From Bacteroidetes bacterium 4572_114 (GTDB taxonomy: Bacteria > Bacteroidota > Bacteroidia > Bacteroidales > 4484-276), in assembly GCA_002254335.1 (NCBI GenBank), contig NIVA01000157.1:1-6931 (forward strand): 6,931 nt of DNA, read 5' to 3'. Under the pieces are notes generated by a model. It saw nothing but the letters and a program-made list of their open reading frames with translations, searched no databases and was not told the origin of the DNA. How positions within the stretch are numbered: the stretch's first letter is position 1; the number at the start of each line of letters is the position of its first letter. The position numbers were made by a program, and so were the translations under genes. This document shows positions 1 to 5,722 of this stretch, piece by piece.

Positions 1-107
1 TTCAGGTACAACCCTGCCCTGCGATTTGGCATCACCACACAAACATCCGAAAAATCCCCGAAATCCCCCTTAATGTAATTTGCAACTTGCTGTAAAAAAG
101 CTGGCAT
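1..107 (-). CDS. N-terminus of an AddB-like PD-(D/E)XK nuclease/helicase-fold protein (partial, runs off left edge)
   Basis: Reading leftwards from the ATG at 107-105, the frame stays open to the window edge and gives 35 residues. They begin MPAFLQQVANYIKG and contain the segment DVCVVMPNRRAGLYL. From memory, Bacteroidetes proteins annotated as PD-(D/E)XK nuclease family (AddB-like) begin this way: a short helix, a spacer, then a strand reading (V/I)V(F/M)PNRRAGLF that forms the nucleotide-binding-fold start of an inactivated or divergent UvrD-type helicase domain. Family members are large (around 900-1000 residues), pair with an AddA/RecB-like helicase-nuclease, and process DNA double-strand ends for recombination. 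Only this opening is visible; the helicase remainder, the C-terminal nuclease domain and any partner gene lie outside. No strong Shine-Dalgarno site precedes the ATG, which is normal for Bacteroidota. The identification rests on one short motif and its position at the N-terminus. Confidence 0.65.
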   Translation of the reverse strand, partial: MPAFLQQVANYIKGDFGDFSDVCVVMPNRRAGLYL

Positions 108-207
108 GGTAGTTATTTTTTATTTGTTATTACCCTGGATAAAAGTTATTAAAGTCTAATCAAGGTTTGAAATACACTTTTGTTAATACAAAGGAAAACT
201 TTTTTTT

Positions 208-353
208 GGGCGGCTGAACCGGGCTTTCCGTTATACCCACCTTGCACCGGCTGTATTTTTGTAGGCGGTACGGGGTCTTCCTTCGTCAGCCTCCGCCCAC
301 CAACAAAAATATCAGCCGCTGCTTCGCCGGGGTACCACTCCAATCCCTGCCGC
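208..353. repeat. Structured intergenic repeat element with long imperfect inverted repeat
   Basis: The element opens with GGGCGGCTGAACCGGGCTTTCCG at its left end (208-230) and closes with ACCACTCCAATCCCTGCCGC (334-353). Between them are two arms of an imperfect inverted repeat: 248-262 (CGGCTG + TATTTTTGT) pairs with 304-318 with a single bulged base, and further G+C-rich pairing (GGCGG at 264-268 with CCGCC at 293-297) sits inside. I recall flavobacterial and other Bacteroidetes intergenic repeats that begin with GGGCTTTCCG.. and end with ..ACTCCAATCCCT.., with a variable hairpin between; this copy has that architecture. It contains no gene. It lies in the presumed leader of the minus-strand gene ending at position 1, so it could form an RNA hairpin there. 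The family assignment is from memory; the inverted repeat is directly visible. Confidence 0.6.
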
Positions 354-398
354 ATGTTCCCAGTCTCAACCTTGATCCACAACTAAAATTTCTTTTTC

Positions 399-406
399 CA
401 AAAATA
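399..406 (-). promoter_or_regulatory. Possible -7 box for the AddB-like gene
   Basis: On the minus strand this reads TATTTTTG, which fits the Bacteroidota -7 consensus TAnnTTTG. It is upstream of the ATG at 107 and would leave a leader of about 290 bases that includes the structured repeat. The -33 region has only a weak TTTA. In A+T-rich DNA a match like this is expected by chance (a second one lies inside the repeat at 304-311), so this is a weak candidate. Confidence 0.22.
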
Positions 407-520
407 CAGAATTATGTTAAACCCGATTTTGATTGATTGATTTTAGGCTAAATCTTTTCTGATGAGCCAGGGTTAATTTTGAATAATTGCTTTTTATTGC
501 CTACTTGGAAATTGGGTTTA

Positions 521-715
521 GCAGCAGACCTGTCCGCCGCTTCGCTATGGCAGGCGGGGCTGCGAAATATTTATAGAAACAAGATAGCCAGGGTCTCCGC
601 CAAGGTGCAGGGCACCGCAATATTATTATGCAGATGAGAATATATTTCGGTGCTCTGCACCTTTATTATTTCTCCTGGGCACTAATCTCTATAAATATTA
701 TTGGTGCTCTGCACC
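521..715. repeat. REP-like hairpin cluster (BIME-like, inverted arrangement)
   Basis: Several short palindromes occur within 200 bases. A compound hairpin at 521-563 pairs GCAGC/GCTGC outside and CCGCC/GGCGG inside, and is followed by GAAATATTTATAGAAA (564-579). Then come GGTGCAGGGCACC (604-616), GGTGCTCTGCACC (649-661) and GGTGCTCTGCACC again (703-715). The last is preceded by TCTATAAATATTATT (688-702), nearly the reverse complement of the 564-579 tail, so the outer units face each other. The unit 'GGTGC-nnn-GCACC + AATATTTATAGAAA' is familiar to me from Bacteroidetes genomes as a dispersed REP-type repeat mobilised by REP-associated (RAYT, Y1/IS200-like) transposases. No such transposase is encoded in the window. 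These repeats could affect mRNA stability or serve as recombination points. Confidence 0.65.
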
Positions 716-876
716 TAATATCCAAGATATGCATATTTGCAATAAGTAGGGTATTCAGAACAATCCACGATTTTAGCTTAATAGCTATTATTTCATTCTC
801 AGCACATCTCCATAGGAGTCCCATGGACAAAATAATATTTAACCAGACTTTAAATCACAACTAACAAAAAATGAAT

Positions 877-884
877 TACTTTTG
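877..884 (+). promoter_or_regulatory. Bacteroidota-type -7 promoter box for the antitoxin-like gene
   Basis: TACTTTTG matches TAnnTTTG exactly and is followed by TAACGG. Transcription would begin near 890, leaving a leader of about 20-25 bases before the ATG at 914. The upstream -33 region (about 850-860) has no good TTTG. The same octamer occurs on the minus strand in front of the protease gene. rsmG follows only 18 bases after the antitoxin-like gene, so this promoter probably serves both. Confidence 0.5.
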
Positions 885-913
885 TAACGGGATATCATAA
901 AAACAAATCAATA

Positions 914-1228
914 ATGCTGACATTAAATTTAGACAATCAAACAGAAAAGCAATTTAATAAATTGTTAAATTATTCGGGAATGGATTTTTCTAAATTAATC
1001 AGTTCAATGATAAATTATCGCATTAATGAACTCAATAGAGGAATACGAAATATTGAATTGGATTTTATAAATTACGAACACAAATACAAAATCAAAACCA
1101 AAGATTTTTACAAACGCTATGTAAAAGGTGATTTTGGAGATGAAAGCGAAAGTAATGATTTTATGATTTGGAGTGGTGAATATGAAGCCTATACCGAATT
1201 TCAGGTCGAATTGGACAAACTACTATGA
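914..1228 (+). CDS. Antitoxin-like protein with N-terminal ribbon-helix-helix-type segment (hypothetical)
   Basis: This gene encodes 104 residues. The first 40 (LTLNLDNQTEKQFNKLL, then a helix ending near INEL) have the beta-strand plus two-helix pattern of Arc/MetJ-like ribbon-helix-helix proteins, which dimerise and bind operator DNA. The second half carries FYKRYVKGDFGDE, then DFMIWSGEYEAY and a final leucine-rich helix. I recall this FY-x(3-6)-G-(D/E)-x-GD..(D/E)FxEW..xY pattern from small antitoxin-type proteins encoded next to TumE/DUF6516-like toxins in cyanobacteria and Bacteroidetes. Here no full toxin follows; an overlapping ATG at 1225 opens only 19 codons. The gene is visibly more A+T-rich than rsmG, which suggests acquisition. 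The start is the ATG at 914, about 30 bases after a good -7 box. The family assignment is a memory-based inference; it could instead be a solitary DNA-binding regulator. Confidence 0.6.
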   Translation: MLTLNLDNQTEKQFNKLLNYSGMDFSKLISSMINYRINELNRGIRNIELDFINYEHKYKIKTKDFYKRYVKGDFGDESESNDFMIWSGEYEAYTEFQVELDKLL

Positions 1229-1284
1229 TAATAGAATACTTTGCTCATGCAAATCATCGAAAAATATTTCACTGGTTTATCTAA
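1225..1284 (+). pseudogene. Possible toxin stub overlapping the antitoxin-like gene
   Basis: An ATG overlaps the stop of the antitoxin-like gene in an ATGA arrangement, the usual translational coupling of toxin-antitoxin pairs. The frame begins MIIEYF and then runs into the start region of rsmG, stopping after 19 codons. I recall that small TumE-type toxins often begin M-I-x-x-YF. The simplest reading is that about six or seven codons of a toxin gene survive and the rest was deleted up to the rsmG start. The stub is too short to prove this; the ATGA overlap could also be chance. Confidence 0.25.
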
Positions 1285-1864
1285 AACCCAGGAGCAGCAA
1301 TTCATGATGCTTGACGGGCTTTACCGAGAATGGAATTCAAAGATAAATGTGGTTTCGCGAAAAGATGTCGAAAATTTATACGAACGCCATGTGCTGCACT
1401 CACTGGGAATTGCAGAAGTGATACAATTCAAAAAAAACACCACCGTCCTCGATGCCGGTACAGGTGGCGGTTTCCCCGGGATACCTCTTGCCATCATGTT
1501 CCCGGAGGCCAAATTTTTATTGGCCGATTCGATAGCAAAAAAAATAAAAGTTGTTAACGAGGTCTCAAATGCTTTAGGGCTAAAAAATGTTGAAGCCGTT
1601 CAAGCCCGTGTGGAAAACATCAAGCCTACGTTCGATTTTATTGTCAGCAGGGCCGTGGCCAGGCTCCCCGAATTTATGAACTGGTGCAGGGGCAAAATCA
1701 AAAAGGATAATTTCAACGACCTTCCCAACGGCATCCTGTACCTAAAAGGTGGTGATTTGAAAGAAGAGTTGGCCCAGGTAAAAAAGTCCATCAAGATTTA
1801 TCATCTCTCAGATTTTTTTCAGGAAGATTTTTTTGAAACTAAGAAATTGGTGCATTTGTGGTAG
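1247..1864 (+). CDS. rsmG: 16S rRNA (guanine(527)-N(7))-methyltransferase RsmG
   Basis: RsmG (GidB) transfers a methyl group from S-adenosylmethionine to N7 of G527 in the 530 loop of 16S rRNA; loss gives low-level streptomycin resistance in many bacteria. The protein has 205 residues, the usual length. Visible family marks are KINVVSRKD (about 31-39), the conserved NLYERHVLHSLG, the SAM-binding loop VLDAGTGGGFPG (67-78) followed by IPLAIMFP, the acidic strand-2 end LLADSIAKK, the SRAVA motif (134-138), LYLKGGDL near 166-173, and the Bacteroidetes-like tail FFETKKLV. The ATG at 1247 is chosen because family members begin M-x-I-I-x-KYF; an in-frame TTG two codons upstream is unlikely. The gene starts 18 bases after the antitoxin-like gene and shows no convincing promoter of its own, so it probably depends on the one at 877-884. 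All key motifs are present, so it should be active. Confidence 0.96.
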   Translation: MQIIEKYFTGLSKTQEQQFMMLDGLYREWNSKINVVSRKDVENLYERHVLHSLGIAEVIQFKKNTTVLDAGTGGGFPGIPLAIMFPEAKFLLADSIAKKIKVVNEVSNALGLKNVEAVQARVENIKPTFDFIVSRAVARLPEFMNWCRGKIKKDNFNDLPNGILYLKGGDLKEELAQVKKSIKIYHLSDFFQEDFFETKKLVHLW

Positions 1865-1869
1865 GGGGT

Positions 1870-1936
1870 TTTCGGGTTTCTGGTTTCTGAAGACTGATGA
1901 CTGCATAATGAGGACTGATGACTAATTTCGGGTTTC
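1870..1936. repeat. Short interleaved direct repeats
   Basis: TTTCGGGTTTC occurs at 1870-1880 and again at 1926-1936, exactly 56 bases apart. Between them GACTGATGAC occurs at 1892-1901 and 1913-1922. They look like an imperfect, partly decayed tandem array of the kind common in Bacteroidetes spacers. No function is evident. Confidence 0.6.
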
Positions 1937-2068
1937 AGATTACTCTTGGCTTCCTTCGCTTTGCTCTTGTCACTTTGCCCCCAAACTTAATGTTTATAAA
2001 TCCAGAAAGCTTTCGGGACTGAAGGTCGTTGGTAAGTCAGTGAAATGAAAGGAGTGGGAGTAAAACTT

Positions 2069-2094
2069 TCCATTCCCGCACGTGCGGGAATGGA
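2069..2094. repeat. Perfect 26-base palindrome (REP-like hairpin, possible bidirectional terminator)
   Basis: The left arm TCCATTCCCGCAC is followed immediately by its exact reverse complement, giving a 13-bp stem with a CG centre. It resembles the widespread ATTCCCGC..GCGGGAAT class of dispersed repeats. It sits between two convergent genes, where a strong hairpin could stop or stabilise transcripts from both. On the plus strand it is not followed by a T-run; on the minus strand the sequence after it reads GAAAGTTTTAC, a weak one. I therefore label it a repeat rather than a terminator. Confidence 0.7.
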
Positions 2095-2195
2095 CATGGA
2101 AACGTTAAAGCCCTCTCGCTGTTTCAGGTTGCGCCTGGCTTCCTGCACCCGACACCCGTCCTTCACAAGCTTCAAGTTTCAGTTTAGAACATTGT

Positions 2196-5100
2196 TTACT
2201 TATTGTGGCAATCTAACCCTAATAAATCCACGATCAGTTTTCCAAGGTTGTGCTTCCTGAACTGGTATGGGAACAGGTCGCCATCGGAAGCTGAATACCG
2301 GTTGATCAGGCAGACCATCGGCCCCAGCATCATTGCGCCGGGATTTGGTGTGCCAACATTGTTCCTTCCCATCTGCATCAACGATAATTCGCGGCGCAAA
2401 CGTTCGATAATCATGGGTGACACATTTCCGCCACCATTTCCACGGTCATCGATAATGAGTGCTTTTTTGCGCATTTGCGGATAAAAATATTTAACAAACT
2501 GGTTCAGCCCGTCCGGCCCCATATCAGGTATATGGATATATCCGACCTGGCCATTTGTGGCTTCATCAACCTTTTTGATATTTTCGTGTACCCATTCGTA
2601 ATAATACAACTTGCTTTCGTCAGCTATTGGAATAATTATTTCTTTATGGGTATCCTTATCCGAAGCAGACGAACTGATGGTCAGCTCAACTTGCTTGCCG
2701 GCAGTACCAACAAGTGACTGATAAATATTCACCATCCCGGCAACCGATTTTCCGTTTACGGCAATTATATAATCGCCTTCGTTAACGTTTACCCCAATTT
2801 CGGTAAGTGGCGAACGGATAGATTTATCCCAGTTTTGTCCTTCAAGTATCCTGTCGATCCGGCAATAACCCGAATTGTCGCGGCTCAACTCAGCGCCCAG
2901 CAGCCCGGTCTTTATCTTTTCAGGGATCACCCTGTCGCCCCCGGTCACATAGGCATGCCCGGTACTTACCTCACCAATCATCTCTCCAATGATATAGGAA
3001 ACATCATACCGGCTGTTGGCATATTTAATTAACGGTTCATACTTTTTATACATTTTGTCCCAATCAACTCCGTGCATGTTTGGATCGTAAAAGAATTCGC
3101 GCATCTGCCTCCATGATTCATCAAATATCTGCTTCCACTCCTCTTTTGGAGACACCCATATTTTCATATTGGAGACATCAACAAATTCGGATAATTTAAC
3201 TTTGCTTTTCGGCAGATCGATCACGGAATATTTTCTGTTCTGGCTTACTAACATTTTTTTACCATTGGCTGAGATTTCACTCAAACTAATGTTCCCAAGG
3301 TTTGTCTCTTTTTTCTTTTTTAAGTCGAAAAACAGAAGAGAACCCTTCTTATCGCCTGTCTTAAACCGCTGGTAGTATGCGCCCCCTTTAACCCCTTTAA
3401 GGTTCCAATAGGCCGCTGCATCAATGGGCAGTTCAACCACCCGGTCTTCGATCCCGTCAAAATCAACTTTCATGTCTTCAGCCTCTTCTGTCTCTTCAGC
3501 CTCATCATCTTTCTTTTTTTCCTTATCTTCACCCTCTTCTTTTTTATCTTCCTTTACTTCTGCCACGTCATTTTCCGGTTCAAATGGCGATTCGGTATCT
3601 TTGGCCAGTGTGAGGAAATAAACCTTGTCCATATCGCTGTATGCATGGTTCCATTCAGTCCAGCTATAGATTGGGTTAAATGTCCTGGCTGACGTAAAAT
3701 ATAGGAACTTCCCATCAGCACTAAACGATGGATCGCTGGAATTGTACCATTTACTGGTAACGGGCGTTGAGGTTTTGGTTTCGAGATTGTACAGGTAAAT
3801 CCGTCCCGGCTCCTCGTTATCGGGCTTTACGTATGCCAGCCACTTACTATCGGGCGACCAGTCATAATCGTGAAATTCCCCTTCATCAGTCTGATCAACC
3901 AGGGTCATATCCTTTGTTTCGATATCGACATAATAGAATCGTTTTTTCTGATCTGTAAAGGCGATTTTTTTTGCATCCGGCGACCACCAAAACCCAAATT
4001 TATAAGTATCACCATTTTTAGTGACTTGTATAGGCTCTTCACTACCGTCCTGATTAACGATGAAAATTTCATCCTCCCCGGTTTCATCAGAAATATAAGC
4101 AATCCATTTCCCATCTGATGACCAATCGGAACCGCGCTCATGAACACCATTTGTATTGGTAAGGTTTGTTGTGATACCGCTTTTGGCCGGCACCGAAAAA
4201 ATATCTCCCCTTGCACCAAATGTCACCCGTTTTCCATCCGGCGAAACGCTGGAATACCTTATATTTTTTGAGGCATCCTTCCACTGTGGCCTGCTTACGG
4301 TAAAATCGTTCATTATCTTTACATTAATCCGTTTGGGCACCTGGCTTTGCAGATCATAATAATAGAGGTAGCCACCATTTTCGTAAACAATGGCGTTATC
4401 GCCAAGCGAGGGGAATTTGATGTCGTACTTATCGTAATTGGTCAGTTTTTTGGTTTCACCGGATTTGGTATCATATGAAAACAGGTTCATAATGCGGTCG
4501 CGGTCAGATAAGAAATAAATGATATCACCGTGCCACATCGGGAATATATCCTGGGCTTCATGGTTTGTGGCATTAATGGTCTCTTTGCTCTTGAAATCAT
4601 AAATCCAGATATCATCGGCCATGCCACCGCGATAATATTTCCAGGTCCTGAACTCACGGAACACCTGGTTGTAGGCCAGTTTTTTCTTATCCGGCGAAAA
4701 GCTGCAAAACCCACCTGCCGGCAAAGGCAATTGTGTGGAAAGGCCGCCATCCTTAGAAACTTCAAAAAGCTGCCCGACAAACGAATTGAATGATTTTTTA
4801 CGTGACCTGAACACAATATCATCATTGTCTTTCCAGGTCATCACAACGTTGTTGGGCCCCATGCGGTCAGACAAGTCGTCACGTGAAAGGGTCGCTGTGT
4901 AAGTAACCCTTTGTGGTACACCGCCCCCGGCAGGCATCAGGTAAACTTCGGTATTTCCGTCGTACTGGCCCGTGAAAGCCAGTGTTTTGCCATCTGGCGA
5001 AAATTTGGCAAATATTTCGTTACCGTCATCGTTGGTAAGCATCCTGGCAACACCGCCGGCCCTGGCCACGGTGTAAAGGTTACCGGCATAGCTAAACACA

Positions 5101-5213
5101 ACCTGGCCGCCATGAATTGTCGGGAAGCGTAATAATCGAGCTTCTTCTTCCTGTGAAAATGCCGTGGCCGCAAATACGATAACCATCAGCACAGATAATA
5201 AACATTTCCTCAT
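2196..5213 (-). CDS. Secreted tricorn-type S41 peptidase, C-terminally truncated
   Basis: The product has 1005 residues. A signal peptide (1-20: MRK, hydrophobic core, AFS|Q) implies export. Residues about 25-540 are beta-propeller with at least seven TolB/PD40-like blades (FSPDGKTLAF, SVSPDGKRVTF, DWSSDGKWIAY, WWSPDAKKIAF, DWSPDSKWLAY, SFSADGKFLYF and others). A highly charged Glu/Asp/Lys linker covers 552-580. The tricorn C1 domain follows with STGHAYV (His753 matches catalytic His746 of Thermoplasma tricorn), then a PDZ domain (about 770-857) and the S41 core with DDRGNGGGN (922-930) and YSASDGD (Ser976 matches nucleophile Ser965, Asp977 matches Asp966). Tricorn enzymes degrade peptides and use a catalytic Glu about 58 residues after the Ser. 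Here the family-like sequence ends at GKLI994 and is replaced by eleven unrelated residues and a stop, so that Glu and the last 65-75 residues are absent. The enzyme is probably inactive or a recent pseudogene. The ATG at 5213 is supported by the signal peptide. Confidence 0.9.
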   Translation of the reverse strand: MRKCLLSVLMVIVFAATAFSQEEEARLLRFPTIHGGQVVFSYAGNLYTVARAGGVARMLTNDDGNEIFAKFSPDGKTLAFTGQYDGNTEVYLMPAGGGVPQRVTYTATLSRDDLSDRMGPNNVVMTWKDNDDIVFRSRKKSFNSFVGQLFEVSKDGGLSTQLPLPAGGFCSFSPDKKKLAYNQVFREFRTWKYYRGGMADDIWIYDFKSKETINATNHEAQDIFPMWHGDIIYFLSDRDRIMNLFSYDTKSGETKKLTNYDKYDIKFPSLGDNAIVYENGGYLYYYDLQSQVPKRINVKIMNDFTVSRPQWKDASKNIRYSSVSPDGKRVTFGARGDIFSVPAKSGITTNLTNTNGVHERGSDWSSDGKWIAYISDETGEDEIFIVNQDGSEEPIQVTKNGDTYKFGFWWSPDAKKIAFTDQKKRFYYVDIETKDMTLVDQTDEGEFHDYDWSPDSKWLAYVKPDNEEPGRIYLYNLETKTSTPVTSKWYNSSDPSFSADGKFLYFTSARTFNPIYSWTEWNHAYSDMDKVYFLTLAKDTESPFEPENDVAEVKEDKKEEGEDKEKKKDDEAEETEEAEDMKVDFDGIEDRVVELPIDAAAYWNLKGVKGGAYYQRFKTGDKKGSLLFFDLKKKKETNLGNISLSEISANGKKMLVSQNRKYSVIDLPKSKVKLSEFVDVSNMKIWVSPKEEWKQIFDESWRQMREFFYDPNMHGVDWDKMYKKYEPLIKYANSRYDVSYIIGEMIGEVSTGHAYVTGGDRVIPEKIKTGLLGAELSRDNSGYCRIDRILEGQNWDKSIRSPLTEIGVNVNEGDYIIAVNGKSVAGMVNIYQSLVGTAGKQVELTISSSASDKDTHKEIIIPIADESKLYYYEWVHENIKKVDEATNGQVGYIHIPDMGPDGLNQFVKYFYPQMRKKALIIDDRGNGGGNVSPMIIERLRRELSLMQMGRNNVGTPNPGAMMLGPMVCLINRYSASDGDLFPYQFRKHNLGKLIVDLLGLDCHNK

Positions 5214-5331
5214 AACTTCAATTTCTATTTTAATAATTTAAGATTTAATTAATTTTTGAATGCCCTGCACAACTATTTTTATACCATTTTACACAACTAT
5301 CTATAAATCAATAGTTACATTTAATGAGGCG

Positions 5332-5359
5332 CAAAAGTACGAAAATGGTTTGTACGAAA
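5332..5359 (-). promoter_or_regulatory. Promoter of the tricorn-like protease gene
   Basis: On the minus strand TACTTTTG (5339-5332) is an exact TAnnTTTG -7 box followed by CGCC, a form common at Bacteroidota start sites. A TTTC at 5359-5356 could serve as a weak -33 box, with a 16-base spacer that is slightly short. Transcription would start near 5326 and leave a leader of about 110 A+T-rich bases before the ATG at 5213. Two copies of the GTACGAAA octamer overlap this promoter. Confidence 0.5.
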
Positions 5360-5386
5360 GCCTACATTAATTGTTCGGTTTCGTAC
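5337..5386. promoter_or_regulatory. Three copies of GTACGAAA, possible operator
   Basis: GTACGAAA occurs at 5337-5344 and 5352-5359 on the plus strand and inverted (TTTCGTAC) at 5379-5386. The first copy overlaps the -7 box of the protease promoter by three bases, the second covers the presumed -33 region, and the third ends two bases before the stop codon of the dehydrogenase remnant. The first two are 15 bases apart, and the second and third form an inverted pair. Three exact octamers in 50 bases is more than I would expect by chance, and the layout would suit a repressor or activator site. No regulator is known to me for this motif. Confidence 0.35.
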
Positions 5387-5387
5387 A

Positions 5388-5690
5388 TCAATAATCATTA
5401 ATATGTGAAACATTGCCATGTTGAAGGTGGCCTCCAAATAAAAGAGAAATAATTTTTCCTGCAACTTTTTCGGGTGCGGTAAAAAGGCCATCCTGCTTTG
5501 CTTTTTCAAATTTCTCAATATCTGCAAAATCTTTCTTGCCCTTTCCCATCACCTGACCCAGCATTTGAGACCGGACGAACCCAGGGGAGATGGCATGGAT
5601 TTTTACCAGGAACGGTTTATCGTTTTGTTCCAGGGCAACACTTTTTGTAAGCATATCAAGCCCTGCCTTTGAACTGCAATATAGATTTAC
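5388..5690 (-). pseudogene. 3' remnant of a short-chain dehydrogenase/reductase (benzil reductase/YueD-like)
   Basis: From about 5681 leftwards the minus strand encodes about 97 residues beginning YCSSKAGLDMLTKSVALEQ, with the SDR catalytic Tyr and Lys in YxxxK. These are followed by the cofactor-loop signature HAISPGFVRSQM, a segment KFEKAKQDGLFTAPEKVA, and an end reading GNVSHINDY before TGA at 5390-5388. The 'P..VA..(I/L)..LL' and terminal 'G.V..I.DY' features resemble, from memory, the sepiapterin-reductase-like (S)-benzoin-forming benzil reductases (YueD type), NAD(P)H-dependent carbonyl reductases of about 250 residues. The first 145-155 residues are missing, including the TGxxxGxG Rossmann motif, NNAG and the catalytic Ser. 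Upstream of the Tyr the same frame runs into DNA belonging to the CorA-like gene in another frame, so the open frame back to 5780 is accidental. The fragment cannot bind cofactor and should be a dead remnant. Confidence 0.85.
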
Positions 5691-5722
5691 ATTAATATGA
5701 TAATCTATCAAAACTGAAAGGA

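Larger units (their letters stand above)
108..913. other. Gene-free, repeat-bearing intergenic region
   Basis: About 800 bases with no convincing gene lie between the divergent AddB-like start and the antitoxin-like gene. The short open frames here have no recognisable protein character and run through inverted repeats. The content is: an A+T-rich leader next to the minus-strand gene (108-205), a structured repeat element (208-353), a bland A+T-rich piece with a small GATT tandem (about 361-520), a cluster of REP-like hairpins (521-715), and a second A+T-rich stretch with one tiny CTCC-ata-GGAG palindrome at 808-818. The last resembles, from memory, another short Bacteroidetes repeat tail. 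The plus-strand promoter closes the region. Confidence 0.75.
1865..2195. other. Convergent intergenic gap rich in short repeats
   Basis: These 331 bases separate the convergent 3' ends of rsmG and the protease gene. I see no gene. The stretch holds short direct repeats next to rsmG (1870-1936), a perfect palindrome (2069-2094), and low-complexity pieces such as TTTCAGGTT and CTTCAAGTTTCAGTTT near 2123-2183, which are typical of Bacteroidetes spacers. No hairpin with a following T-run, and therefore no textbook terminator, is visible for either gene. The missing 3' end of the protease is not present here in any minus-strand frame that I read. Confidence 0.7.

Noticed and set aside
149..436. 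Overlapping short frames on both strands around the repeat at 208-353.
   Set aside because: They exist only because the G+C-rich repeat lacks stops; the two strands give mirrored motifs such as IFVGG, as expected from an inverted repeat.
604..715. Three regularly styled GGTGC..GCACC palindromes as a possible CRISPR array.
   Set aside because: The repeats are only 13 bases, the spacing is 45 and 54 bases, the flanking tails are inverted rather than direct, and no cas gene is present. REP-like hairpins explain them better.
628..864. Open frame of 78 codons on the plus strand as a small membrane protein.
   Set aside because: It runs through the REP-like hairpins and translates their palindromes (repeated GALHL); there is no promoter or family likeness.
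1241..1246. TTG at 1241 as the start of rsmG.
   Set aside because: The ATG at 1247 gives the family-typical N-terminus MQIIEKYF, and TTG would add only two residues without support.
3424..3621. Serine-rich plus-strand frame inside the protease gene.
   Set aside because: It is the antisense of the Glu/Lys-rich linker of the protease; the serine-rich composition is an artefact of GAA/GAG/GAT codons read backwards.
4487..4825. Minus-strand frame of 112 codons inside the protease gene, and other overlapping frames at 3905-4219 and 4937-5173.
   Set aside because: They are alternative frames of the protease coding sequence, whose own frame shows clear propeller blades throughout these positions.
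5681..5708. 7-bp inverted repeat after the CorA-like gene as an intrinsic terminator.
   Set aside because: The stem is short and A+T-rich with a 14-base loop and no T-run; too weak to call.
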